Source: Adineta vaga | Lineage: Eukaryota; Rotifera | Direction: 5' to 3' | DNA: 64,000 bases | Assembly: GCA_021613535.1 (NCBI GenBank) | Contig: CP075494.1 | Coordinates: 14,694,001 to 14,758,000 of the forward strand | Part shown: piece after piece, positions 10,819 through 21,059 of the stretch | Layout: every line of letters starts with the position of its first letter | Position numbering within the stretch: position 1 is the first letter of the stretch | Program-made: the position numbers and the translations under genes | Notes under the pieces: generated by a model | What the model was told of the DNA's origin: nothing | What the model saw: the letters and a program-made list of their open reading frames with translations, nothing else | Databases searched by the model: none

Positions 10819-13466
10819 TCGGATTTGAATTTATAAGATGCATATGTCAAATTAATCAACATCATGTCATATAAATTTGGTTGCGTAGGACCATATTGAC
10901 GTAATAAATTTACTGATAAATAACGAAATTATGGAACACACGATAATAAACAAATCAATTGATTACAATATATTGAATTATCAACGAGTATAAATATTCC
11001 ATTGAGCTATATGAGAAAGTCGTAATGTATTGTGTATATTTCGGAAAGTATAGAAGCAATTGATCTCAAATTGTGTCGAAGGAAAATAATATGAAAGTGT
11101 TCCACAACAGATTTTTAATCTTGAGAGAATCTGAAATAAAACATAGTTTCTCGTAATATTAACGTAAGATGCGATCAAATGAGAATTAAATAGGTTTCGA
11201 AAAAAACAGTCGAGTATTCCAGAAGGTCTTCTATTGTAAAACTAGATTTACATAAATGAATAGACAACATTATTCTATAGAAGAATAAAATAATAGGGAT
11301 CTATCGAAAGACGATAATGAGAAGGGTATATCACATGATGCTTTAAAGAAATATTACCTTAGAAGACAATGATCAAAAAAGATTAGAACACTTATGATAA
11401 TTAAATGAAAATAGAGTTGCTCTAATAAATTACTGCTTGTCTATAAATAAGAAACAAAATGAGTAGAAATATAGATGAGATTTACGGAATATTCATTTTG
11501 AATTTTGTTCTCATTTCGTAAGTCTAAATATGGAAGTTTTTTTATCTCTTTTGCCATGAAAGTAGAAAAGAAAAACTTCTTCTACGCAAGACATCAACAT
11601 TATTATTTGTTTTCATTAGAATTTAAAACATTGAAAAAAGAACGAACAATCATATACTCTATAATTTTGGTCAAAATGTATATGTTTTCTGATAGAAGAG
11701 AAAGCTTTTATCTGGCAACATCAAGTATTAAAAAATGAAGAAAAAGAGTTTATTGAATTTTTTGTATGGATTCAATAGTTATTTACCTAATTATGACAAC
11801 GGATAATATCCGTTTACAATCGATTATTTTAAAATTTACAAGCTCGTCTTTGAATGACGTTTGATAATGTCTTCATTTTTATCTTGGTTATGATGCAACA
11901 CTCGTTTGAATTCTCATTGTTTGGATGCTGTGAAATTGTGCAAAGGTTACACGTAACTATTATATGAATTCGATATTTTTTACAAATATATTTAGAGCAT
12001 TGCAATCAAAATTGATTAAATCAAACCAAACAAAGTTTATCATTAATTTTGTTATCTCTTTTCGATTAATGTTAGATATTATTTGTTAATTCACGTCAGA
12101 TATAATCCTATCTTTGTTAAAATACCAATATTATATGAAAGAAAATTTCCATTCAGTGTAAATATGACAATTATATACTTCATCAATATATTCATAGTCT
12201 AAAAGTCAGTGATCAATATGCCATTGGTTCAATGAAACAAATGTCATGATACATGCGTCGGTGGTATATTTTAGAACAATGTTCATCACAATCGATGAAT
12301 TCAGAAAGGCAGTTCACATTGATTTCTCAAAAAAACAAAATCGTCAAATTAGATAAAGAAACTATTTTGGATGTACATTCAACAACTAAATGTTCATTAC
12401 CATGTGTAATTATTTGAATGCACAGCATGAAAAGCTTCGATAGATCTAGTATAGTCGGTTTCATCGACACCGATGATGAATATATTCAAAAAGAAATATG
12501 TGTAAACTTAAGACAGAACGACTTTACCACTCGCGAATTAATCAAACTCTTGTAATTCTGAGAATGATAATGAATAGGAAAGGGAATATAAGTACGGGTC
12601 ACTATGTAAACATGAAACACTCTTTGTGTTTACAAATGCATTTCGCCGTCTTTCATTGAAGTTCGAATATATCGGAAGTTGGATCCAGATGCGATTTATA
12701 TCCTAAATTGTGTCTCTACACATTTGTTAGTTGAGACTGAGATACACTCTTTTCTCTAAAACTTTCTTTTTTTATCTTGAAAGATGTACGAATACAAAAT
12801 ATCTTTCTATCATTAGACATCAAACGTCAAATAAAAGATGCAACTAAATAAAGTTGTCAAACTCGTCATCCACTTTATCTTGACGTCAACCCCAACTCTC
12901 TAACGTTACAAATATAGTAACGATTTGTGAGACACTCAGACTTTAAACTAAACTCTCTATTATGAGAAATATTCAAAATAAAGTTCGAAAGAATATTTTG
13001 CTACGTTTTCATGCACAACAGAATGTTTAATAAATGATTTTCCAGTCGTTCCCAATAGATCAGCGATGAGAATAAGTCCAGCGGACTCATTAAAAGGCTC
13101 ATAAGACGCATCGACGGTCGTCCTTCTTCTTCATAACATTTCCACTATTGAAAATTTTTCAGAAGACATTATATTAAGAGTAGACAGTTTCACAAAATAT
13201 CGTATGATACCCATCAAACTTCACCTAATAAATTATAGTGCATTTCAAACACGGGATTTCGCTATTTCGGACATACACAAATCATCAACTTAGATGACGA
13301 ACACATCTCACACGGTCGGGAATCGAGAGCTTGAAACAAAACACGTTATTGTACGATAAATACGACTTTTCCAAGCACACTGTGTATTCATTTCTCACCA
13401 TATCGGTTTCCTCTGAAAAAATTCTCCAGAAAAGAGCACTAAAAAACAATGTCCCTCAAGTCCAAA
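10819..13466. other. Gene-free AT-rich stretch
   Basis: About 2.6 kb without a supported gene. Short open frames at 10981-11178 and 11505-11738 have no domain, splice partner or codon pattern I trust. Some segments near 12180-12500 and 12990-13150 have a less AT-rich, codon-like texture and could be very decayed coding DNA, but I cannot name a family. Confidence 0.4.
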
Positions 13467-15775
13467 CTACAACGTCGACCTATTTCCAAAAGCATTTCGG
13501 AGATACTTTCTTTCTTTGTCGCCGATTTCATTGCCCGGGAGATCTAGTGTCGTGAGTGTCTATAGAGGAGAGAGAGCATGGATGTGTCAATTAGGACAAG
13601 AGCAAATGAGTATTACTGTGTTTATTCGCAAGGCATCACAAATATCTTGTGCTCCTTGATGACCGATTTGATTGAATCGGAGATTTAGTGTGGTGAGTGT
13701 CTATAGAGGAGAGAGAGCATGGATGTGTCAATTAGGACAAGAGCGAATGAGTATTACTGTGTTTATTCGCAAGGCATCACCAATATGTTGTGCTCCTTGA
13801 TCGCCGATTTGATTGTTCCCGAGATCTAGCGTGGTGAGTGTCTATAGAGGAGAGAGAGCATGGATGTGTCAATTAGGACAAGAGCAAATGAGTGTTACTG
13901 TGTTTATTCGCAATGCATCACCAATATGTTGTGCTCCTTGATCGCCGATTTGATTGTACCAGAGATTAAGCGTGGTGAGTGTCTATAGAGGAGAGAGAGC
14001 ATGGATGTGTCAATTAGGACAAGAGCAAATGAGTGTTACTGTGTTTATTCGCAATGCATCACCAATATGTTGTGCTCCTTGATCGCCGATTTGATTGTCC
14101 CCGAGATTAAGCGTGGTGAGTGTCTATATAGGAGAGAGAGTATTGATGTGTCAATTAGGACAAGAGCAAATGAGTATTACCGTGTTTATTCGCAATGCAT
14201 CACCAATGTCTTGTGCTCCTTGATCGCTGATTTCATTGTTCTCGAGATTAAGCGTGGTGAGTGTCTATAGAGGAGAGAGAGCATGGATGTGTCAATCAGG
14301 AGAAGAGCGAATGAGTATTACTGTGTTTATTCGCAAGGCATCACAAATATGTTGTGCTCCTTGATCGCCGATTTGATTGTACCCGAGATTTAGTGTGGTG
14401 AGTGTCTATAGACGAGAGAGAGCATGGATGTGTCAATTCGGACAAGAGCGAATGAATATTACTGTGTTTATTCGCAAGGCATCACAAATATCTTGTGCTC
14501 CTTGATGACCGATTTGATTGAATCGGAGATTTAGTGCGGTGAGTGCCTATAGAGGAGAGAGAGCATGGATGTGTCAATTAGGACAAGAGCAAATGAGTGT
14601 TACTGTGTTTATTCGCAATGCATCACCAATATGTTGTGCTCCTTGATCGCCGATTTGATTGTACCAGAGATTAAGCGTGGTGAGTGTCTATAGACGAGAG
14701 AGAGCATGGAAGTGTCAATTCGGACAAGAGCGAATGAGTGTTACTGTGTTTATTCGCAATGCATCACCAATATGTTGTGCTCCTTGAGCGCCGATTTTAT
14801 TGTACCCGAGATCTAGCGTGGTGAGTGTCTATAGAGGAGAGAGAGCATGGATGTGTCAATCAGGAGAAGAGCGAATGTGTATTACTGTGTTTATTCGCAA
14901 GGCATCACAAATATGTTGTGCTCCTTGATCGCCGATTTGATTGTACCCGAGATCTAGCGTGGTGAGTGTCTATATAGAGAATATTTCTTTCGAGAATGTG
15001 GGTAAAGCAATCGGAACTTTAGAGTAATGTTTTTCAATTAGATATAGCATTATACAAGAGGTGTTGCGGTAGTGTGTGAAAGTGTTCGATCTGGGTTCAT
15101 GGAGTGAAAAGAGAAATCGTTGCTTGTCTGATGATTACTGAGGTAATGTGCGAATTGTCGGATGAGTAGAGTGAGTACTGTACTGAAGGTAGTGATACTT
15201 TTTTATTTCGAATTGGGTTGGATTGTTATTTTTAGATTTGGTTTGCGGAAGATCGTATTGAGTCGGGGCAGAATGTAAAAAAATTCATTCGATTTTATTC
15301 GGTGGGTTCATAGATAGCTGTTGCATTGTTTAAGTGTTGCATGGAGACATTTGTTTGAAACGGGAAAGGTGTTTTTATGCGGCGGTTTTATTCTTGTGTG
15401 GCGCATGAGTGCGCGCTGAATAAGATATATATTATATGTGCATAGATAGAAAAGAACAGGTGAGAGGAAGTGTGGTTTTAATAGCATGAGTCAATACTGT
15501 GTTTGGTTGACTCGTGGAAATTGCTTCGGAATTGTGAAATTTGTTTTTTCTTTAAGTGAACTGATTAAGTTAGATATTGCGAGGCTCATATGTGCTTGAA
15601 CGGATGAGAAAATAGGTAAAGCACTTTGCAAACTTACTTGATATGGATGATAAATATTCAGAATTTGATTAAAACGTTGGCAAACATTTTGCATTGAGCA
15701 AAATAGTGTAAAAGCAGACAGATGATCCAAAATTCGATAGACGAGTTCAATCGGTAATGTTGAAAATGTGTACAT
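13467..15775 (-). CDS. F-box protein with ten exon-encoded leucine-rich repeats
   Basis: Exon 1 is 15638-15775 (46 codons) and encodes an F-box: FSTLPIELVYRILDHL, then QNVCQRFNQIL. Its donor CAA|GTAAGT is phase 0. After a 668-nt intron come ten 84-nt exons at 14886-14969, 14745-14828, 14604-14687, 14463-14546, 14322-14405, 14181-14264, 14040-14123, 13899-13982, 13758-13841 and 13617-13700. Each encodes one 28-residue LRR (TLTTLDL at the start, NQIGDQGAQ in the middle, ALRINT at the end) and is separated by a 57-nt intron. The last exon, 13467-13559, encodes a divergent eleventh LRR (LTTLDLPGNEIGD) and the stop. Total is 356 residues, no internal stop. The LRR class is ribonuclease-inhibitor/NLR-like. 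An F-box implies an SCF ubiquitin-ligase substrate receptor; the target is unknown. Linking the F-box exon to the array is inference from matching phase. Confidence 0.75.
13560..14969 (-). repeat. Ten tandem 141-bp LRR exon-intron units
   Basis: Unit boundaries, taken at CTATAG on the plus strand, are spaced exactly 141 bp apart from 13560 to 14970 with no insertion or deletion. On the minus strand each unit is a 57-nt intron plus an 84-nt exon. Introns begin GTAATAC, GTAATACTC or GTAACAC and end CTCTATAG. Both exon and intron are about 90% or more identical between units, so whole exon-intron units were duplicated recently. The third and eighth exons from the 5' end are identical over 84 nt; the fourth and tenth differ at only a few bases. 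Confidence 0.95.
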
Positions 15776-16919
15776 ATTCGCTTTAAATTCCACAGAAGTT
15801 TGTTGAGAATACAAGCTATTGAAATAAATTTTGTTTGTTATGAAAAGAAATTCGCTTTCCTGATAGTATTGTATTTCTGTTATTCGAAAAAAATAATGAA
15901 ATTTGACGATTTCAACAAAAGCGAATAGCTCGTTTATGCAGAAAGATGGCGTTAACGTATGTACTGAGTGTAGTTTTGTCTAACGTGTGTGATTATCAGT
16001 GTCAGTATACACTCAAGATACGTATTTTTCATTAGTAATTTTTTGAGTTTTACAAAAGAGTTTGTTTTAAGAAAGGATATTTTTGCATGTGATATTCAAC
16101 AAAAGTTCAATCAGAAAAGGAAATCTTTGCGTGTAGATACCGATAGTCTCTACTTTTCACGCTCACGCTCCATACCCTCATAAACCATAATTTCATTCTC
16201 TTAGTTCGACGTAAGGCAATTTTTATTTCAAACACGTCTATCCTTAAAGATCTTAACAAGAAAATTATTTGAATTAAAGAAAACAAAGCCGGTTCATCTT
16301 ATCGTGATGTGCGAGATAAATGTTTTGTATGAACAACTGGTGGTGTATCAAATATTCTCAAAAGATAAAGAAAACACATGAAAATATGAACTAAGTTCGA
16401 GTCTGACTGTCACCGAGTTAACTGAGACTGTTTCATATCTATGCCACCGTATCTCTAAGACGTTCTTATAAGATTTGCTTATTCCACTACGTTTTTCGTT
16501 GATTCCAATAGTGTTCAAACTAGACAAATTTTACTGTACTTTATTTTTCTCAAACCTGCTACGGGTTCGATTCTACCTATGTGTTCATTTATTGAATTAT
16601 CATCTCTAGAATGATCAATAGTTTCTATTTCAATATTACTAAACTTTTAATGATTGTATGAATAAATAACGACCGACTGATTGTAATCTCATATTATATC
16701 TATCGAAATCGCGTACTTAGCTCGTACTGAAGGGTAGCGCAATATTTTGATCTTGCGCAGCCTTTAACTTTTAACCCTTGATCCTATCCTTACTCTATTC
16801 TCGGTTTCCGATGTTTAAGACAGTCTTGAAGAAAATGGTTTTTTGACCTTTGACACTGACACAAAGCGCACAGAAACTTTTTTCCCATATGACGCTCCTT
16901 TCTGTAGAAGGAATAAGGC
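15776..16919. other. Upstream flank of the F-box/LRR gene
   Basis: AT-rich with no supported gene. The proximal part presumably holds the F-box gene promoter. The short frame at 15989-16183 has no domain. Confidence 0.4.
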
Positions 16920-17113
16920 GTGGGTGTAAGTGTTCCTTGATAGAGTACGCACATACATACATCCACACAAGGGGAAAAGGCGGATCCTGTATCCTCATAG
17001 TTTCTGCGATCACACAGTTCATGATGACCAATGATAACCCATGAGGGTCCGAAAGTTTTATAGGATTTGGGTATCCAGGATCCGCTTTTCCCCCCTTGCA
17101 GACCCACACCCTC
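16920..17113. repeat. GC-richer inverted repeat (hairpin)
   Basis: The left arm at about 16969-17000 (AAGGGGAAAAGGCGGATCCT) pairs with the right arm at about 17067-17098 (AGGATCCGCTTTTCCCCCC). Outer arms GGGTGTAAG and CCCACACCC extend the match. The base composition is much richer in G and C than the surroundings, so it may be a small inserted element. Overlapping minus-strand open frames here read through both arms and look like artefacts of the hairpin. Confidence 0.5.
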
Positions 17114-17596
17114 AACTTCTACTGAAAAAACATTTCTTCAATTAACCCAGTAGCTTCATTAAAGAATTCACAGTCAGAATTTTTTCTTTCATGCTTAATA
17201 ACAGGTTATTTTCAGTTTCGCAATAATTATAATAATTGTTTAGAATTATGAAAAGCTAACATCAGATTTGAAATCCTCGACTTCGATTACTTTTGGGTAA
17301 ATCATTTACAGATGATTATTAGTAAATTTTCATGAATTTTTATATTGTTGCCATCTGACTGGATTAGACAAATAACAAATAACAATTAATTAATTACGGT
17401 TCATAGAAAAATATTTTTGGGAAAGGAACCCAAGATTCGTATTCCTCGATCTCGATTACATACGACGAATCGTTGTCCGATGACTAGGGGTAAGTTTTCA
17501 TCGATTTATACGCTGCTTTCACCTGATTGGCTTGGACAAACGCACAAACTTTAAGCATTTTAACGACCCTATTTAAAAAGCATATAACCCATTTTT

Positions 17597-18104
17597 TCAG
17601 AAAAGTGAAAAAAATTCTATCAAATGATCTGATGTATAATGGTCGACCACGAAAAGATGTTTAACCCTTTCCAGCCGGATGTATCCATATGGATATATTT
17701 TGCCGTAGGGGGTGCGGCATTTTCCAAATAGCCGGTCGGAAAGGATTGAAAAAGCTGACATAAGTATCGTACCTATTCTGTCAATTACTTGAAGTGCAGT
17801 TTTTTCTATCAATTCCTTACCAAATCCTATACTTAGAAGTCGTAAATGATTCAAATGGCGCAGGCAGTCCACGAACAGAAGTCCATTGATTAGTTTCTAG
17901 CACCATTTTGAAGGGAGATATACACTGAGATATTTGTCGTGGAGAGAGCTGTAAATGACAATGGTGGAATCGATCACATAGAACTAGCATCATATTCAAA
18001 TTCGTTAGTATCGATAATTTTTTATAGAATTTGACCAAACACTCATGAAACATTGAGTTTTCTGGGAGGAAAAGATCAAAATAGGTCTCAGATATATAAT
18101 TCAT
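17597..18104 (-). pseudogene. Frameshifted coding remnant, unrecognised
   Basis: Two minus-strand frames overlap near 17817-17872, as a frameshifted gene would. The upstream frame contains KFYKKLSILTNLNMMLVLCD. The downstream frame contains CLRHLNHLRLLSIGFGKELI before running into a miniature element at 17665-17745. The leucine spacing hints at an F-box/LRR relative, which would fit the neighbourhood, but the match is weak and I would not name it. Confidence 0.3.
17665..17745. mobile_element. Miniature piggyBac-like element
   Basis: An 81-bp palindromic element. The left end reads TTAA|CCCTTTCCAGCCGG and the right end read inward is TCAA|TCCTTTCCGACCGG. A TTAA target duplication (degenerate, TTGA, on the right) and terminal CCCTTT are the hallmarks of piggyBac-type transposons. 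It is far too short to encode a transposase, so it would be a MITE. It sits inside the repeat cluster and breaks the coding remnant there. Confidence 0.55.
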
Positions 18105-18545
18105 CGAAAGCTAAATTGGATTCGAGATCCTCGATCCTGATTACCGTTCGGTCGACCCTTACATTGTAGTATAATAACTTATAATTAGTTAATTAGCTAA
18201 TTAGTTAATTCATCAATCAGAATTTCGGAAAACTAACGTCAGATTCGAGATCCTCGACCTCGAAAACCGTTCGGTCAATCCTTACTCCAAAATCATTGGA
18301 TACTCATTAGTTAATTATCTAATTAGGTAGTCAATAAGTTAGAATTTTGAAAAACTAATATCAGATTCGCGTTCCTTGACCTCGATTACCTATGATTAAT
18401 TATTGTCTGATGACTCGAGGTATGTTTTCATTGATTTATAAGCAGCTTTCACCTTATTGGCTTGGACAAACTCACAAACGCACAAACTTTAAACATTTTA
18501 ACGACCCTATGTAACGTGCCTATAACCCTTTCTTTCAGAAAAGGG

Positions 18546-19214
18546 AATAATCCTTTTTTACTATATTCTTAAAAGCTATATATAATTAGTAGATAAAAAC
18601 GAATTGTCGATTGATACGAATAAATGCGATAATTTCGGTTCCACGACATTATCGCGCAATTTTTTTGGCTAGTTTACGGTTCATCAATAAGCTTTTTACT
18701 ACTATTAATCAGAGAATAGTGTTCCTTTTTTTACTAGTCAGTTCATTCAGATGAAACAGGATATCATACGGCTTGCCCAAGTGTAACGCTGCGTGACAGT
18801 TTTTTTGTTGAACGTTTTTTAGGCACTTAGCATAGTTCCTTCGATATTCTTGAACATTCTGTCTGAGAAGGGATTGATGCGCTCTTCTAGAAGTCTGTAT
18901 TCTGAGCAGTAAGTTTGAAAGTCTACATAGGAGACCAAAATTTGCCTTTGTCTAGAAAGCTGAAAGCCAAATAACTCATCTTGTAGCGAGTGAAATTCTC
19001 TATAGAATCATATGTTCCACGACATATTTTGAAGAAATTTTCTGCGTATGATGTCCAAATGCGGTTTTTGAGAAGCCTAAATCGGGTTTGTTACATGAAA
19101 AGCTGATTTTTTCATTAAATGATTGGCAGAGTCATAATCAGCGACGTGTCGCGTTACGTCGACAAGCCCCGTAAGGAATAATTGGATTAGGTAATAATAA
19201 GTACATAACTATAA
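18546..19214. other. Unassigned spacer
   Basis: AT-rich to moderate composition. No gene or clear repeat is seen between the repeat cluster and the MULE fragment. Confidence 0.4.
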
Positions 19215-20060
19215 TTGAATCATCAATAAGAAGAAAGTCAAGGAAACGATCAACTTCTTCTTGATGGCTTTCGGTATCGCCGAGATAGGACAGTATAACG
19301 TTGTGTACAGGACAAGTGTAAAGGTCGTGTTCATTTCGATGGAATTACATTTAAAATTTACCAAGATCATGTACGTCAGGCGCCACATCCACACGAAATT
19401 AGAACGAAAGCCTCAGAATGTCATGATTCACCAAAATTAATAATACACAAAGCGCGACTTAAATTATCTTCAGGTGCTGCTATTACTAGTCCTTAACACA
19501 ATGTATCACTACATGTTATTCCATTAACTTTTCAAATGACTATTACCAACCAAAAATTTATTTTATACGATAGTAATGATGATAATCGTCGACTCTTGAT
19601 ATATGCTATCAAAGAACAATTAGATTTTTTAAATTAATCTGAGAGTTGGCATTGCGATGGTACATTTGCTCTAATTATATGAAATATATTTGAAATTGAC
19701 AAACAACATGTTACACGTAAACCAAAGTACATTTCAATCGATTTTGAAAAAGTAGCTAAAGATGCGTTTAGTATTATATCCTGATTGTGAAATATTTGGC
19801 CGTTTCATCGATTTTAAACAGTGTATCTGGAGACATATTTGTGTAAGTTTATTTCATTCATAATGAGTTATATGAATTTTCCTTACAGTTGATGAATGTT
19901 TTGATTTTTTGGCTGGAACTATACTTGAAAAAAGAATTTCTTGAAAATGATGTTAGTCGCTGCACAATGAAAATTCAGCTGATCTTGCATTCATTCCACC
20001 ACAAAATGTTATTAAAGAATTTGTGCGAATAAAAGAAAATGCATCAGATAGTAAATAAAA
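19215..20060 (+). pseudogene. Decayed FLYWCH/MULE transposase-type gene
   Basis: Broken frames on the plus strand read in the order of a Mutator-like (MULE) gene with an N-terminal FLYWCH-type zinc finger. The pieces are DGFRYRRDRT, then CKGRVHFDGITFKIYQDH with HPHEI (FLYWCH), then WHCDGTF (the DGTF signature), then ISIDFEKVAKDAF, then PDCEIFGRFIDFKQCIWRHI (the MULE-domain helix ending in QxIWR). At least four stops and several frameshifts separate them, so it is not functional. Segments downstream to about 20460 may be further remains. Confidence 0.7.
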
Positions 20061-21059
20061 CTTTGTATAAATATTTAAATATTTAATCGAAAATTCTTCC
20101 TTTAGAAAACATTTTATTCTATTTATTCAGGAAAAGACCCCAGATGATGTTGTCGATAACGGAATTCCATCAGTTCCACAATCACAATTACCAGTATCAC
20201 CACATATAAGATTTTATTATCTCTAGATGATCTAATAACTATTCAACAATGGAGTGGGTGATTGGATGGTTACTGTAATGGTTGTATCATTGGGGTGCGT
20301 GTTTCAAGCAAAAGACGCCATGTTCACTTTCATATCGTGTGGTTTGTTTATGGTAATTGGTGAGAAAGAGCTAAAAAACATAAGCTTTGGCGATATGGTC
20401 TAACGTCAATTGTCTTATCACTTATGGCTGTTTTAATGGTTAAAGTAAATCAAATCTAATAAAAATTAATATTGACTTTTGTTTGTAAAGAAGTTTTGTA
20501 CATTTTCTTGATTAATTATTTGTTAATTAAATGTCTGTTCTTCTATCACTAAATAAATGATCAACGTCAGATTATATCTGTTGTTTAAAAATATTTAAAA
20601 CATATTAAGGATAAGCCATGATAGTAACAAGAAAACATGATTGTGGTAAAAACTAATCTATGTTAGCTATCGTCTTTCTCTCTCTACGAATTAAAAGAAA
20701 TATTCTGGTGATTTACTCTCTTATCATGTGAACTGGTAGACTCGAGTTTTTGCAATGTATTCTGTATTCAGAACTTATTATAATAATTTTTACTGCTCAT
20801 CTTTTCTCCGCTTCTTCTTTTCACTATCTCATATGATAAAACGCGTAAAATCAGAGATGTGATGAGTATTCGCTCAACTAATATGCGCACTCTTAGATTA
20901 AGAGCTTGACTTATTCTTCCAATCGATATGAAAATTGATCCGTGATAAGTGTTTTTTAGTGAAAATACTTCACAAACTTAATTCATATTCTGATTTTTTT
21001 GTAAATGAAATAGAATCAAGATAAGAAATTTATGATATATTAATGTTCTTATCATTTCT
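20061..21059. other. Flank of the MULE remnant and 3' flank of protease copy 2
   Basis: The part to about 20460 has codon-like texture on the plus strand with stops and may belong to the dead MULE gene. The remainder is AT-rich and shows nothing I can assign. Confidence 0.35.

Larger units (their letters stand above)
17240..18545. repeat. Dispersed repeat cluster (CTCGACCTCGATTACC family)
   Basis: At least five degenerate copies share AAAACTAA, then TCAGATTCGAGATCCTCGA, then CTCGATTACC. They begin near 17240, 17410, 18108, 18225 and 18345. The copies at 17410-17605 and 18345-18545 are longest and also share GCTTTCACC, TTGGCTTGGACAAAC and ACGACCCTAT, in direct orientation. This looks like a fragmented repetitive element interrupted by the sequence at 17600-18105. 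Confidence 0.6.

Noticed and set aside
14001-14270. Plus-strand 89-residue frame with two 47-residue repeats in the tandem array
   Set aside because: It exists only because one unit lacks the usual TAG. All other units have stops in this frame, and the minus strand explains every unit as exon plus intron.
13561-14970. Reading the 141-bp array as a CRISPR or simple satellite
   Set aside because: Units have no spacer-repeat alternation and are fully repeated, and the minus-strand exons have conserved splice sites and open LRR frames.
16790-17115. Two overlapping minus-strand frames of about 105 residues
   Set aside because: They run through both arms of an inverted repeat and share no known domain; the length follows from higher GC content.
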